From Strigamia acuminata (Eukaryota > Arthropoda > Chilopoda > Geophilomorpha > Linotaeniidae), in contig OX442314.1 in NCBI GenBank assembly GCA_949358305.1, positions 60,149,369 to 60,213,368 on the forward strand: a stretch of 64,000 bases of DNA, written 5' to 3'. Position 1 is the first letter of the stretch, and the number at the start of each line of letters is the position of its first letter. The position numbers were made by a program, and so were the translations under genes. The notes below the pieces were generated by a model. That model searched no databases. It had not been told where the DNA came from and saw nothing but the letters and a program-made list of their open reading frames with translations. This document shows positions 32,069 through 42,152 of the stretch, in pieces.

Positions 32069-32533
32069 TGTTGGTTTGCGATGAATTATTTGCGATTATC
32101 ATATTTGTTGTGCATTTCCGAATAGGCACAATAAGCGCGTTACTTCATATATTGTTACGAATGGTCAGCCAGTTGTTTCTGCTTTTTAAACTACGCTTGT
32201 TTCGTACTCCAACTGGCTGTGTCTATGTGATAACGCGCGTCCCGTCGTCTGCTTGTTAAGCGACGATCGTTTAATTTGGTTTGGTATTGTTTATCCATTA
32301 CTTTAGTCTTTACGTTGTATTATTGTAAAGAATAAATCTATTTGGTTATACTAATAGATTTGTTCTCGTTGTTACTCTGTAACCTGAGTTGAGATCAAAT
32401 AGCCTCAACCCAGATCACTTGTTTTATGCTTTCATGGTGAATAAAGATGGCGGTCGCGTGTTGCGAACTAACCGCACTTTATAATCGGTTTGCAAGTTAT
32501 TTCCGCATGCTCCAGGTCCAAATACGCTCTTCA
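32069..32533 (+). repeat. 3' LTR of copia C
   Basis: 465 bp, TGTTGG...CTCTTCA; preceded by the purine tract GAAGGGGGA and followed by the CAGAA duplication. AATAAA lies next to AAGATGGCGG at ~32438-32450. Confidence 0.95.
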
Positions 32534-32538
32534 CAGAA

Positions 32539-34995
32539 GAGCGGAGACGAATCGTCCGCGAGGAAATCGCTCGCCTAGAGCGAACGGCAACCAGTGCCGC
32601 GACACGAACCTTGGAACGGAATGGTTTCTCGACAGGAGAAATTAGAGAATGGTTGCGAGAAGCCCGCGAAGACCGCCAAGCAACACCGTGGGTACCACCC
32701 GTTGGCTTCGTCGCCACTCAAGCCGAAATGTGGCAGCTGCATCGAGTCGGTATCCTGCAGAGCGGCACACGAGTCAGGAGGCTGAAGAGACAGGCCTCAA
32801 GCTCAAACAGCGGCCCCGCTCCGAGTAGGCAGGCCCTTTCCACCGAGGAGAGCGGCCCGTCGACGAGCGGGACGCAACCCGGCCATTCGAACAATTCCGA
32901 CTTAAGAATTCAAACGGTCACCCAGTCGGGAGGCCTGCGCTCCGTCGTAATAGTACCCGCCTCATCCCGCGAATTACGGATAAATCCAGAGGCCGGACCT
33001 TCCAACTCATGGAGCGACCAGGTCGACGAACAGGAGAGACAAGCGGCTGCCACAGCCGCGCCCTCTCTCTTCCTAGTGCGTACCGTCCGGCCGTCGGACG
33101 AAGAGTCGACCATGTTTGACCAAGCGGAACCTCCGTACAAAATCCGAAGAGACTCGGTGACCCCTTCGCACGTCGCAACCGCCAATACCAGGCGCAATCG
33201 AAAGAGCAGAGCTCGCCGCAGGCAAAGAATGCAAACCCTGCTAGCGAAACTCGCCGCCGCCGAGAAGAGGCCGACCGCCGCCGGTAGTTCGGACTCGCTC
33301 AGAGCCAAACCCGCAGCCGTGTCGTCCCCCAATCGGAAGAAGGGACCCGAAGGATGGTGCGAAACCATCGAAGAAAAAATGGATCTGGACGAGGAGATGG
33401 AACCGGAAAAACCCATGTCCCGCAGAGAACTGGCAGAGGTACTCACCAACGCCTTCCGCGGATTCTCCGCAAACCGGCCGACGTCCTCCACAGACCAAAC
33501 AGTGGCGGCGCCGTCCGCACCAACCTTCCATCCTGTCCAACCAAGCTGGCCGCCTCTCCTCGAGGCCCCACCACCAGCCATAACTAGATGGGCGCCCCCT
33601 GAAGGCATGCGACCAGGCAAGGCGTTCCTAGAATACGTCCCGCACCAACCACCAGGACTGGCTCCCCCGCCAGTTCCCCCGCCAACTCAAACACCGAGGC
33701 CGGTTCGTGACGCCATGTGGTACGAAGAGAAAGAGCGGGATGCCCGAAATCGACGAGAGGCAGCGAATCCCACCTTGGGAGAACTACAGGCCCACCAGGC
33801 TGAATGTGAGCACCCCGCTACCGCCGAACGGGCCTTGACGCAGGCTGACGCCGCACAGACGGAGCATATCAATTGGGCAATAGCCCAAATGCGCAAACTA
33901 TCCGCCACTTTTTCGGCAGATCCAAACCGCGCCCTACCGCTCAGCCGAAGCAGCTTAAACGCCGAGGTAACACGCGTGATGTCCGAAATCCTGTCTCCCG
34001 CCCTCTTCCTGGATGGCCGACAGTCGATGGCCGCCTGGACCATAATCGACAGAGAGGGCGTCTTTCTGAACAGGACTCTCTACCAACTTTGGGCCGAGTT
34101 TACGCCAGCCGCGGCCGACCTCCGGTTCGAGTTGGCCCGCTCCATGGAAAACCCGAATTTCCAGTTCGCGAAAATGCGTTCGATGGCGTTCCGCTACAAA
34201 AACCCAGGGGTCCACCCAACGTTGCTACGAAAGGTCGCCGAAGAGGCGTCCGCTAAGGAGGAGGCCGTCCGCCCCATCGTGGTGGCCGAGACGGTTCCTC
34301 CCAAACCTGTCGCCCGGAGTTATATCCCGACTCCAAAGCCCGTATTCCCGAAGGAACGAAGGGCGAGTATGCGGCCAAAGTTAATCCCGAAGCGATCACG
34401 CAAGGGACCCCAGACTCCCCCGCTGCCGTCGCCCTCGCCACCTTCGCCGAGCATGGACACCCTGTCCATAGAGAAGAACACTCCACCACTGGAGATTCCA
34501 CTACCGCCGTCTCCCCCGCCACTGCCTCCATCGGCACCTGCGCCGACCCAGCTCTATCTACGACTGGAAGTAGAATATCCGAATTTACAGATGTCGGAGA
34601 CAACGCGCCGAGCGTTATTGGCCACTCACCGCCAAGGTGAATCGTTCCTGCAATGGATGGCGAAGGAAATCAGGTTGACCAACGACCCGATCCTCCATCA
34701 ACGACTCCAGCGGGCTCACCGAGAGCCCCTCACACCGCCGGAATCGCATCGGATGCGTTGATGTCCCGGCCGCTTCCCCGCTTCGACCCAAATCTGGGTA
34801 CATGAAAGAAGAAGCAGCACGGACGGACCTCCCGGCCACGCTCAATTCTTCATTAACGAATCGGAGAATCCAGCGAATTTGACCACGTCGCTGCCCGATG
34901 GCCTTCCTCCGCCACCGCCAGCCGTTAATCTCCCAATCCTACGTCCCCGCGGAGGGAAGTTGCCCGCTATTGCGCTGAGGGACCAGATAGGGTAA
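32539..34995 (+). pseudogene. ORF3 exon 2 of element A, 3' part (one in-frame stop)
   Basis: Continues the frame broken at 12425. Contains GFVATQAEMWQLHRVGIL (shared with B and F), a basic linker, a Pro-rich region, the block REAANPTLGELQ ... GRQSMAAWTIIDREGV, a second Pro-rich stretch, LHQRLQRAHR, and after a TGA at 34759-34761 the block FPASTQIWVHER. F has Leu at the TGA position and the downstream 77 codons align with F and B to the TAA at 34993-34995, so the TGA is a nonsense lesion or a read-through stop rather than the natural end. No envelope features. Function unknown. Confidence 0.82.
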
Positions 34996-35015
34996 TCGCC
35001 CCGATCGATGATCGA

Positions 35016-35031
35016 AGCTGGGGGAGGGACG
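35016..35031 (+). promoter_or_regulatory. Polypurine tract of element A
   Basis: AGCTGGGGGAGGGACG directly before the 3' LTR; F has the near-identical tract next to its LTR. Confidence 0.8.
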
Positions 35032-35849
35032 TGTGGTGACCCCGCGGGTGGTCGTCCCTCCAGTGGACGCCATCCGCATGAGTCACTAGGAAAGGTCAGT
35101 TCCCTCGCGTTGGCTCCGCCTTCCCCCCCTGGGAAGCGCGTGCCCCGAGGGGGTGAGGTGATGCGTGGACGGCCCCCATTGGCCGAGCCAGGCCCCTCAC
35201 CCTGGCCTATATCAGGTAGAGTTTCGCGCCCTACAAGCAGAACTTACACAAACGACACCAAGAACACAGCAACTACCTCACCGTCAGGCCAACTCCACCA
35301 AAAGTTAGGATTGATCGAGGACCGCTGATTCCAGTGCAACTGTAACTCTCACGAATTTACACTGTGCGTTTATTTCCCGCGAAAGCAGGAAAATAACCCT
35401 TGTGAATTCACACCGAATAACCGACCCACGGTTATTCCACCACTAAAGTGTCCGAGTGCCCTGTAAGAAACTCCACGTTTCTGGACGGAGCCTTGCGACG
35501 CTAAAACCAACCCCTAGACAACAGGCACGGATAGAAGACTCGAAAGAGCATTCCACCGCGTCCGTGAACGACGAATCTGTGACGAATTTACGACAACTCG
35601 AGACGCCGCCTTTGTTCCGCCGACCACGCGGAACCGACGACGCCATCTTGAGAAATCCTTTGTTCGACTCTGACCAAGTCGACTCTAGTTTTATACTGAG
35701 TGTATTTTAAGGCTTACGCCTATTGAATAAACCTATTTGTTCATTTAAATATACTTAGTATTCATTTGGGTAATTTACATATTTAGTAGGATCACAAGTA
35801 AAGTAATACACGTTAGCTCATTAAACCTATCACCAGGTAGGACGCGACA
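35032..35849 (+). repeat. 3' LTR of gypsy element A
   Basis: 818 bp copy of 2885-3702, two substitutions seen; followed by CATG duplication 35850-35853. Confidence 0.95.
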
Positions 35850-35851
35850 CA

Positions 35852-37282
35852 TGTAAGGTTAGGAAATTAACATAAGTCAGTTTATTGAACAGGTGTACAC
35901 AGGTCGTGCTGTACAGACCTAGCATCACAATCTTTAGATAATGGTTAATCCTAACCAATGGAGTGCGAGATACTCCATAAACAAACTAGATTTTTTAATT
36001 GTGCTTGTTATTGGCGAGCAAATCTTGTTTGATACCTGTCCATGTTATCCTTGGTTCATGATGTTGCTAACATCTGAATTGTATACTTTCCAAAAGTGGG
36101 GTCAAGAGCACTTCTTGTTTGACCGTCCAATGGGATGTGTGCCCAACGTTCAGTGGCCGAAATAAATCAAGTGTTATTCAGTTATAATTTGTCCTCCAAT
36201 CAAGTTTATCTAACAGTAAATATTTTCCATAATCTTAAGCGTAATGTCACCAGTCGAGAAAGTTATATTCTGAAAATTGTTGGTCGTCCATCATGCGTTG
36301 AAATGCACTGGGTGCAGAACACAACCCGAACGGCATTCTAGTAAACTGAAAAGTCCCTTGAGGAGTTGCAAAAGCCGTCTTGCACTTGTCGCTGGGCTTT
36401 AACTTTGTCAAGTCCAGTGTCGTGAAAAAGACACTCCCCCAGGCACGTCACGATCATAGAGATTGACGGCATTTGATAGACGTCTTTCTCCGTGACCTTG
36501 TTCATCTGCCGGAAATCGATACAAAGACGATAGTTACCACACTTCTTCGTTACGATCACCAGTGGATTCTTATAACTGCTTTCGCATTTCTCAACCACAC
36601 CCTTACTAAGCGAGTCTTCCACCAACTGGCAAAAAATTTCAGCTTTAGCCGGGTTCATCGGTCGATCTCTGCATTTAAAAGGTGGGTTAACACCAGTGGG
36701 GATCTTATGTTCCGCATCTGGATGACAGCCTGCCTTATTGCTAAAGGTACGGCTGTATTCGTTAATCAAATACGACAGCCTCACTTTTTGCGTGTCACTT
36801 AATTCGCATTTTGACATTAGGCGTTCCGTAAGCGTTTGTTCAGCAGGGTCGCCAGCGTTCCGGATGGATGCGGCGAGCTCCAATTGGTCCACGGCTGAAA
36901 CCGCTAAGTCTACTCTATATGGTTGGGGGTCAAACGGAAATATTTCCTCTGGATTATTAATGTGAAACCAATTGTTCCGGGGTAATCTAATCACGATGTT
37001 ATTCCCTCTAATCCAGTTGCATCCAAGAAGGATAAAACACGAACTAGATGGCAACACCGGGAAACGGATCCTTTGACTCTCGGTTCTCCAGCACATGAGT
37101 AAATCAAGTATTCCAACAGGACTTGTTACTCTGTCACCTGTCATCACCCTGATAGGATTCTTACAGGGCTCAAGCAGGTGCATGAGACTGAACTTTTCGG
37201 CCATAGCGCTACTGATACAAATTGTCAATAGTTTTAACGTTATCAAATGTGTGAACGTTGCACGCACGTAATGCACGTGCAA
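35852..37282 (-). pseudogene. Decayed gypsy-type element remnant (LTR-like end, protease-RT fragment)
   Basis: Minus-strand frame 37282-36338 encodes the second half of a retropepsin (PSSSCFILLGCNWI) and the start of a reverse transcriptase (PLVIVTKK..NYRLCIDFRQMN...VYQMPSI). After a degraded palm region a short frame (complement ~36260-36345) gives FTRMPFGLCSAPSAFQRMM. The YxDD motif, RNase H and integrase are absent. The left end (35852-~36170) has AATAAA on the minus strand (near 35884) and ends TTACA, as an LTR might. It differs from A, B and F and is the oldest element here; A is inserted at its left border. Confidence 0.75.
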
Positions 37283-37288
37283 TTGAAT

Positions 37289-37403
37289 TGTTGTAAAATT
37301 TACCGTAAAGTAAAGACGTGTTATTTTATGTTCCCGTTACAACGTGTGTTTTCATTTATACTTGGACATTCGAAATCTTTGTGGAACCGAATAGGAACCA
37401 ACA
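37289..37403 (+). repeat. 5' LTR of copia D, only 115 bp
   Basis: Begins TGTTG and ends CAACA, perfect 5-bp terminal inverted repeats, and lies two bases before a primer site TGGTAGCAGAAGG (from 37406). Left flank TGAAT. The start is inferred, because the second LTR is not in the window. Confidence 0.6.
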
Positions 37404-37529
37404 AGTGGTAGCAGAAGGCCGGTTTTCTTCGAAAAGAAGTATCCACGGCACTCAGACGACATTTTTCGAAGATTCGAGTGAGAACGAAGTGCGCACGTGA
37501 CGGAATTCGAAAATCGAACGTCGTGAAAA

Positions 37530-39031
37530 ATGGCGGATGCGATTTCGGGCGGTTCGTTGAATCGGATTGATCTTCTTACACCGGAGAACTACTTCATCTG
37601 GCAGTTTAAGGTTGGAACTTTATTAGCAGCTAAAAGTTTGAAAAATATGATAACGGATCCAGCGGTGGTAGAACCGAAGGTGGGCAATGCAACTTATGCA
37701 GACGATCTCGTGAAATACAACACATGGGTGAAAAACAACAACGAGGCACTCGGCATCATTATTTTGACCGTTTCGAACGAGGAAGCGACGAATTGCATGG
37801 GGAAAACCAGTGCAAAAGAAGTTTGGGATGCGTTAAAAGCGCTGTACGCCGGAACGACGGAAGAACGTCAAATCGACGCGGCGGCGGAATTGTGCGAATT
37901 ACGTATGAAACACGACGAGGGAGTGGACAGCTACTTAAACAGGGCAAAGTCAATTCAATCGAGAGCCAAGGCAGTCGGACGTGACATAAAAGATCGCGAA
38001 TTGATGATGTACGTGACGCGTGGTCTCGTGACAAGATTTTCCCACATTGCGAGGAATTTTCGGTCGAATGCAACCGCAACAATAGAAGAATTGCGTTGTG
38101 AATTAAAAATGGAGGACCAATGGTCAACGTTTAATTCGAAAGGAGCGGCGACGGAAAGCGGGACAGTGGCATTCAAGGCACAAGTCGGAAAAAATTCGGG
38201 AGGCAGGAAAACAAAAGGTGGGACAAAATTTGTTTGTTATGAGTGTGGCAAAAGTGGCCATATTGCCAAAGACTGTTGGCAGCGCCATCCAGAGAAGCGC
38301 CCCACGAAAATGACGCAGAGACCGAAGGAGGCGGCAAAAATGGCGCAGGCCGAAGTGGAATTTGCAACAATACAACACGCGCTAGTGGTTGAATTGGAAT
38401 CCAGCGATCACCTTGACAACTGGATTTTAGATTCAGGAGCTTCTGTGCACATGTCAAGCAAGCGCGAGTTGTTTAAAACATTTGTTGAAATGGAGACAAC
38501 AATAACCACAGCCAAGAAAGGTGTGAAGCTTCTAGCGACAGGAAAAGGAAGCATAATTTTGGATTGTCAACTCGATGGAGAGGCAACAATGAAAATTTTG
38601 CTACAAGACGTGCTCTTTGTTCCAGAGCTGAAGGGGAACTTGCTCTCAATTCCGCGCTTGACGGCAAAGAATTACACCGTACAATTCAGGGGAAACTGGG
38701 CGGACATTAATAGTCCAGTTGGAGAGACGATTGGGAAGGGAGCAAAATGTGGCACCATGTATTTATTGCAACTGAAAAAGGAAGAGCAAGCGAATGCGGT
38801 CGCCATGACAACTAAACAAACCAAGGAAATATGGCATAAACGATTGTGTCATGCAAACGAGCGAACAATCGACAAGATGACCAACAAAGAATTGGTTTAC
38901 GGGTTGGAGTATAACAATGCATCATTGGAGAAGTGCACCGCGTGCGTACTCGGAAAAATGACAAAGAGCCCGTACAAACGAATAAACGAGAAGCAGTCGG
39001 ATGATGTTTTACAACTAATACACATGGATTT
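37530..39031 (+). CDS. gag-pol of copia D, first part (interrupted)
   Basis: ATG at 37530, ~125 bp after the primer site. UBN2-type Gag (YFIWQFKVGTLL ... AKEVWDALKALYAG), zinc knuckle CYECGKSGHIAKDC (~38236-38277), retropepsin WILDSGASVHM, GAG-pre-integrase IWHKRLCHAN, and the first integrase residues up to HMD, where the Asp is the first catalytic residue. The frame is cut by element E; the nine codons or so after the junction in the raw sequence belong to E's LTR. It resumes in frame at 44741 when one GATTT copy is removed. Confidence 0.9.
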
Positions 39032-39507
39032 TGTTGGGATTTGGAGCAAGCACATGGCGTCAGCCTGTTGATGTCGCATGTTTCCGGTTAAATGCGACCG
39101 CGATGCATCGAGTTTGTTGCCGTATCTTGTCCTGAAGTTGTGAGTCGCTTGTTCTGGATTTTATCTTGAGTGTTATGGTATTCCAAGCGGCTTATATAGC
39201 GCGGTAATCATTTGTTGTGTCGCCTGCTCAAAAGAGCTTATTGTTTGATTTGTTTTGGCTGCTTATCGATTGATAATGCCACCATTTAGTTGCTTTTTAT
39301 GTAAAGGACAAATCAATGTTGATTATCCATTGATTTGTTCTCTTGTTTTATGTATTTGACTTGTGAAGAACAAATCACAAGCCAAAGCCACTTGTCTTTA
39401 TGATTTGGCAGAATAAAGATGTCTGCCACCATGACTTATGGTTTAGGCAAGTTTGAAAACCATGTCTCGCTCTTTTAGTCTGCACTCACAGCGATTATGG
39501 ATCAACA
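39032..39507 (+). repeat. 5' LTR of element E
   Basis: 476 bp, TGTTGGGATTTGG...GATCAACA, with GAATAAAGATGTCTGCC near 39411-39427 (polyadenylation signal). Confidence 0.95.
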
Positions 39508-41355
39508 ATGGTAGCAGAGGATGGTTTTCGTGAGTGCTACGTTGGTTTAACGCCAAAATTCTAATTCGCGACGATTTTCTGCCCGGGAACGTCTTGTGCG
39601 CGTCGACGAAGTTTACCGGAGCGGCGGGCGGCACTCGAGTGACGATTTCCCCGCACGGCGACCGAGATTCGCGTGCTTGGTTCGGCAGTGAAGTCGGCGA
39701 ATTGCGACCAGAGGAGCGAGAGCGGTTTTTCAACGGATTTCGACGGGAAACGAGTCGAAATCAGCTTTGGACATTAGCCAAAGACAGTAAGGACATTGAG
39801 AATTATATTTCTGAATTTATTTGGCAGTTTATAAGCCATTTTCGTCGTTTGAAATCCCGATGGCGCGTCATTTCAAAATGGCGGCGCCCAGCACCGTTCG
39901 TGTTTAAGGAGCGGATTTGCACTGATAAGTGCATTCAACGTTTGCCAACGCCGAAATAAACGACTTGGAAACGTTGACAAGACGTAGGTCAGCCGGGACG
40001 AGTGTTTTGAGACGAATTGGCGAAGGATTTTCGCCAGGACGACGTCCTGAAGCGACGGGATCGTGTATAGCGACGACGGAGACGTTTTGAAGCGTGTTTC
40101 AACGATTTGGACGAGCCTTATCGACTGGAATATCAACGTGAGAGTTGATAAACGTGGCAAGAATATTTGCAGCCGTGGTAGGCATCGATTGGCATCGAAA
40201 TCATCATTTTTGGCGCGACGAGACACGCTACGAATTAGCGTCGTCGCATTCGACCCTAAAGTGTCGAAATACCAACGGATTTCAACGTGAAATCGCGTGG
40301 ATTAACGTCTGGAACGACGAAGGATTGCCAAAAGCCAAAAGGTTTTTATTATTTGTTGAAAATAATCATTTTTCTTGTGTTTTTGCCGAGATGTGCAGAA
40401 AAGCCACATCCAAGATGGCGTCGCCCATCGCGATACGAGTTTGAGGCCGCGTTTAGACTGTTTACGGGCCGAGAAGTGGTCACAAACGCTAGGATTAGCA
40501 ACGTGGGGCCACATTAAGAGCCAAGGAATCGATTGGACCGGTTTGGAGTCGAAACGGACCATTTTTCGTCGAAAACAAAGCATTTTCCGGCGGCGACGAG
40601 TGAAATTGGATTTCGCAACGTTCAGAAGACGTCGCTCATCGTAATTGAGCATTTCTACGTTGGATAACGTCGGGTAGACGTTCAACGAAGCCGCGGCAGA
40701 CGTCTGGACGACGTCACGGAATTGTTGGCAAACATTTCGAGTTCTTTTGGACGCGTTTGGTGCGACGGGCACAAACGCATCGCGGATTTGCACGTAGAGT
40801 GTATCTGCGCAACGAAGGGACTGGTTAAGTCTTGTGCCGGGTGCACAAGTGAATTACAACGATTCAAGCGACGTTACAACGGCGTCAACGTGGGATTTTG
40901 CGACGCAAAAGTCCCGCAAAGAAGACAACTTGCCAGCAAAGTGTTTATTTTTATTTCTGGGTTGTCGTGAAACTTTGTATAGAGTTTAAGTTTTTGTTTT
41001 GGGGTCCCTTTGTTTGTTTTCCGCCCTTTACGCAGTCGCGTAGCGGAATCCTATTTCCACACAGGCTTTCCCTGGCCACCGAGTGTCCCGCGGTCCTAGG
41101 AGTCCGGTCGGAACTCGGGGGATACTGTGTGGAGTTTGTCATCTCACTTAGTGAGATTAGCCCACGGGAAGTTTTGTATTTTCGCCTTATTTTTGGAGGG
41201 AAAATTAGTGTTTTTGTGAATTTTCAAAGTGCATTTAGTGAAAGTGCAGCAATTGACTAGTGAAAATGTGTTTTGTGCCGTCACTAAATTTATTAGTGAG
41301 TCTAGTATGGTTGCAGTGTACGAGTTTTGTGCGCACAGTGTTTTGTGCGACAAGA
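39508..41355 (+). other. Long 5' leader of element E
   Basis: Primer site from 39509. The rest has many short frames and none recognisable; it contains TCGAAA/GACGAT-rich low-complexity sequence and CAAGATGGCGTCG near 40408. The end holds the conserved structured RNA (40991-41160). Confidence 0.6.
40991..41160 (+). promoter_or_regulatory. Conserved structured leader RNA of element E
   Basis: Helix I: TTCCGC (41019-41024) with GCGGAA (41043-41048), inner TACGC-AGTC-GCGTA (41029-41042). Domain II: CCACACAG (41057-41064) with CTGTGTGG (41125-41132), inner CCGAGT (41079-41084) with ACTCGG (41113-41118). Hairpin III: ATCTCAC-TTA-GTGAG (41141-41155, extends to 41157). Same layout as C and G. Confidence 0.78.
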
Positions 41356-41976
41356 ATGTCTGTAACAGACAATGTGAAGGCCTGCAACAAACAAACAATG
41401 GATGGTACACACGTGGCTCAATTGAAGACGGAAACACACGAACAAACTGTCTTTAACGGACAAACAGTGCATAACGCACCGGATGAACAATTGAAAAAGA
41501 AAATTGATTCTTCTGAAAAAGAATATTTGAAATTGAATCCTGATTTAGATCTGGATAAGATTGTAGTGTTACTAACCCATTTAGCACATAAGAGCGAACT
41601 AACAGGCAACATAGATACTGTGGCAAAGATCATTGCGGATCTTATCTTAGCGATTTGTAAAATGCGTGTGCGTGAAGAGGAAATGAATGGGGCTAGTAAT
41701 GGTAAAGTGCGAGGCACTAACAATGTAAATCAGGGAAATGAAATGGTTGATTCGAATGGGATTTCGGATAACTTGAGTGATTTGAACCTAATCTCAAATG
41801 ATGATGTAGGAAACATCAAAACCCAACATAGACACGGGAATTTAAAATTTTTGAATAAGGTTCAAATGAAAGCTAGCAATGGGAATAAGAAATTGAATTT
41901 CACCACAGTTAAGGTTGGTAACCCTCTTAGTTATGTCAAAACAAAGAAAAGAATTGGATTGTGCAATCACAATTAA
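41356..41976 (+). CDS. Element E ORF1 (206 codons), unknown
   Basis: ATG chosen at 41356 (MSVTDNVKAC) just after the structured leader; the frame is open further upstream but only through leader sequence. The protein is Asn/Lys/Asp-rich and hydrophilic, with no Gag fold, zinc knuckle or protease motif that I can recognise. It occupies the gag position. Ends shortly before ORF2, which is in another frame. It may be a highly diverged Gag or a remnant. Confidence 0.5.
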   Translation: MSVTDNVKACNKQTMDGTHVAQLKTETHEQTVFNGQTVHNAPDEQLKKKIDSSEKEYLKLNPDLDLDKIVVLLTHLAHKSELTGNIDTVAKIIADLILAICKMRVREEEMNGASNGKVRGTNNVNQGNEMVDSNGISDNLSDLNLISNDDVGNIKTQHRHGNLKFLNKVQMKASNGNKKLNFTTVKVGNPLSYVKTKKRIGLCNHN

Positions 41977-42152
41977 AGGTGGTGACCCCCTTAATGGCAA
42001 TAGTCGAAACAATGGAAATAAGAATAGATCCGCAAAAATGGAATTTTTGAACCGGGTTCAAATTAGCAAGAGAGGGGGACCCAAATAGAAGTGATCTTTT
42101 GAAAGAGATTTCAGGGAAATCTAAAAGGGGTTTGAGTAACCAAAAGTCAAGT

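Larger units (their letters stand above)
12426..32533 (+). mobile_element. Ty1/copia element C, inserted in ORF3 of A and carrying gypsy B in its 5' LTR
   Basis: LTR begins TGTTGG and ends CTCTTCA; target duplication CAGAA at 12421-12425 and 32534-32538 (5 bp, typical of copia). The 5' LTR is split: 12426-12690 plus 26196-26395, total 465 bp, exactly the length of the 3' LTR (32069-32533). Without B the element is about 6.6 kb: leader, one gag-pol ORF, purine tract (GAAGGGGGA before 32069), LTR. LTR halves look identical, so the insertion is young. Confidence 0.95.
2885..35849 (+). mobile_element. Ty3/gypsy element A, full-length, split by copia C (which contains gypsy B)
   Basis: LTRs of 818 bp at 2885-3702 and 35032-35849 are flanked by the 4-bp duplication CATG (2881-2884, 35850-35853). 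Without the insert (12426-32533 plus one duplicated CAGAA) the element is about 12.85 kb. Order: LTR, primer site, gag, pol, a conserved spacer, a two-exon ORF3, polypurine tract (35016-35031), LTR. The LTRs differ at only two sites I could find (3431 C/T and 3437 A/G against the 3' copy), so insertion is recent. The coding region is nevertheless badly damaged: a gag frameshift and in-frame stops in gag, pol (two) and ORF3. It belongs to the same family as element F. Confidence 0.95.

Noticed and set aside
35852-35880. Insect telomeric repeat (TTAGG)n
   Set aside because: Only a single GGTTAGG occurs, no tandem array.
39534-39959. 141-codon frame in the E leader
   Set aside because: Low complexity, no counterpart in related elements.
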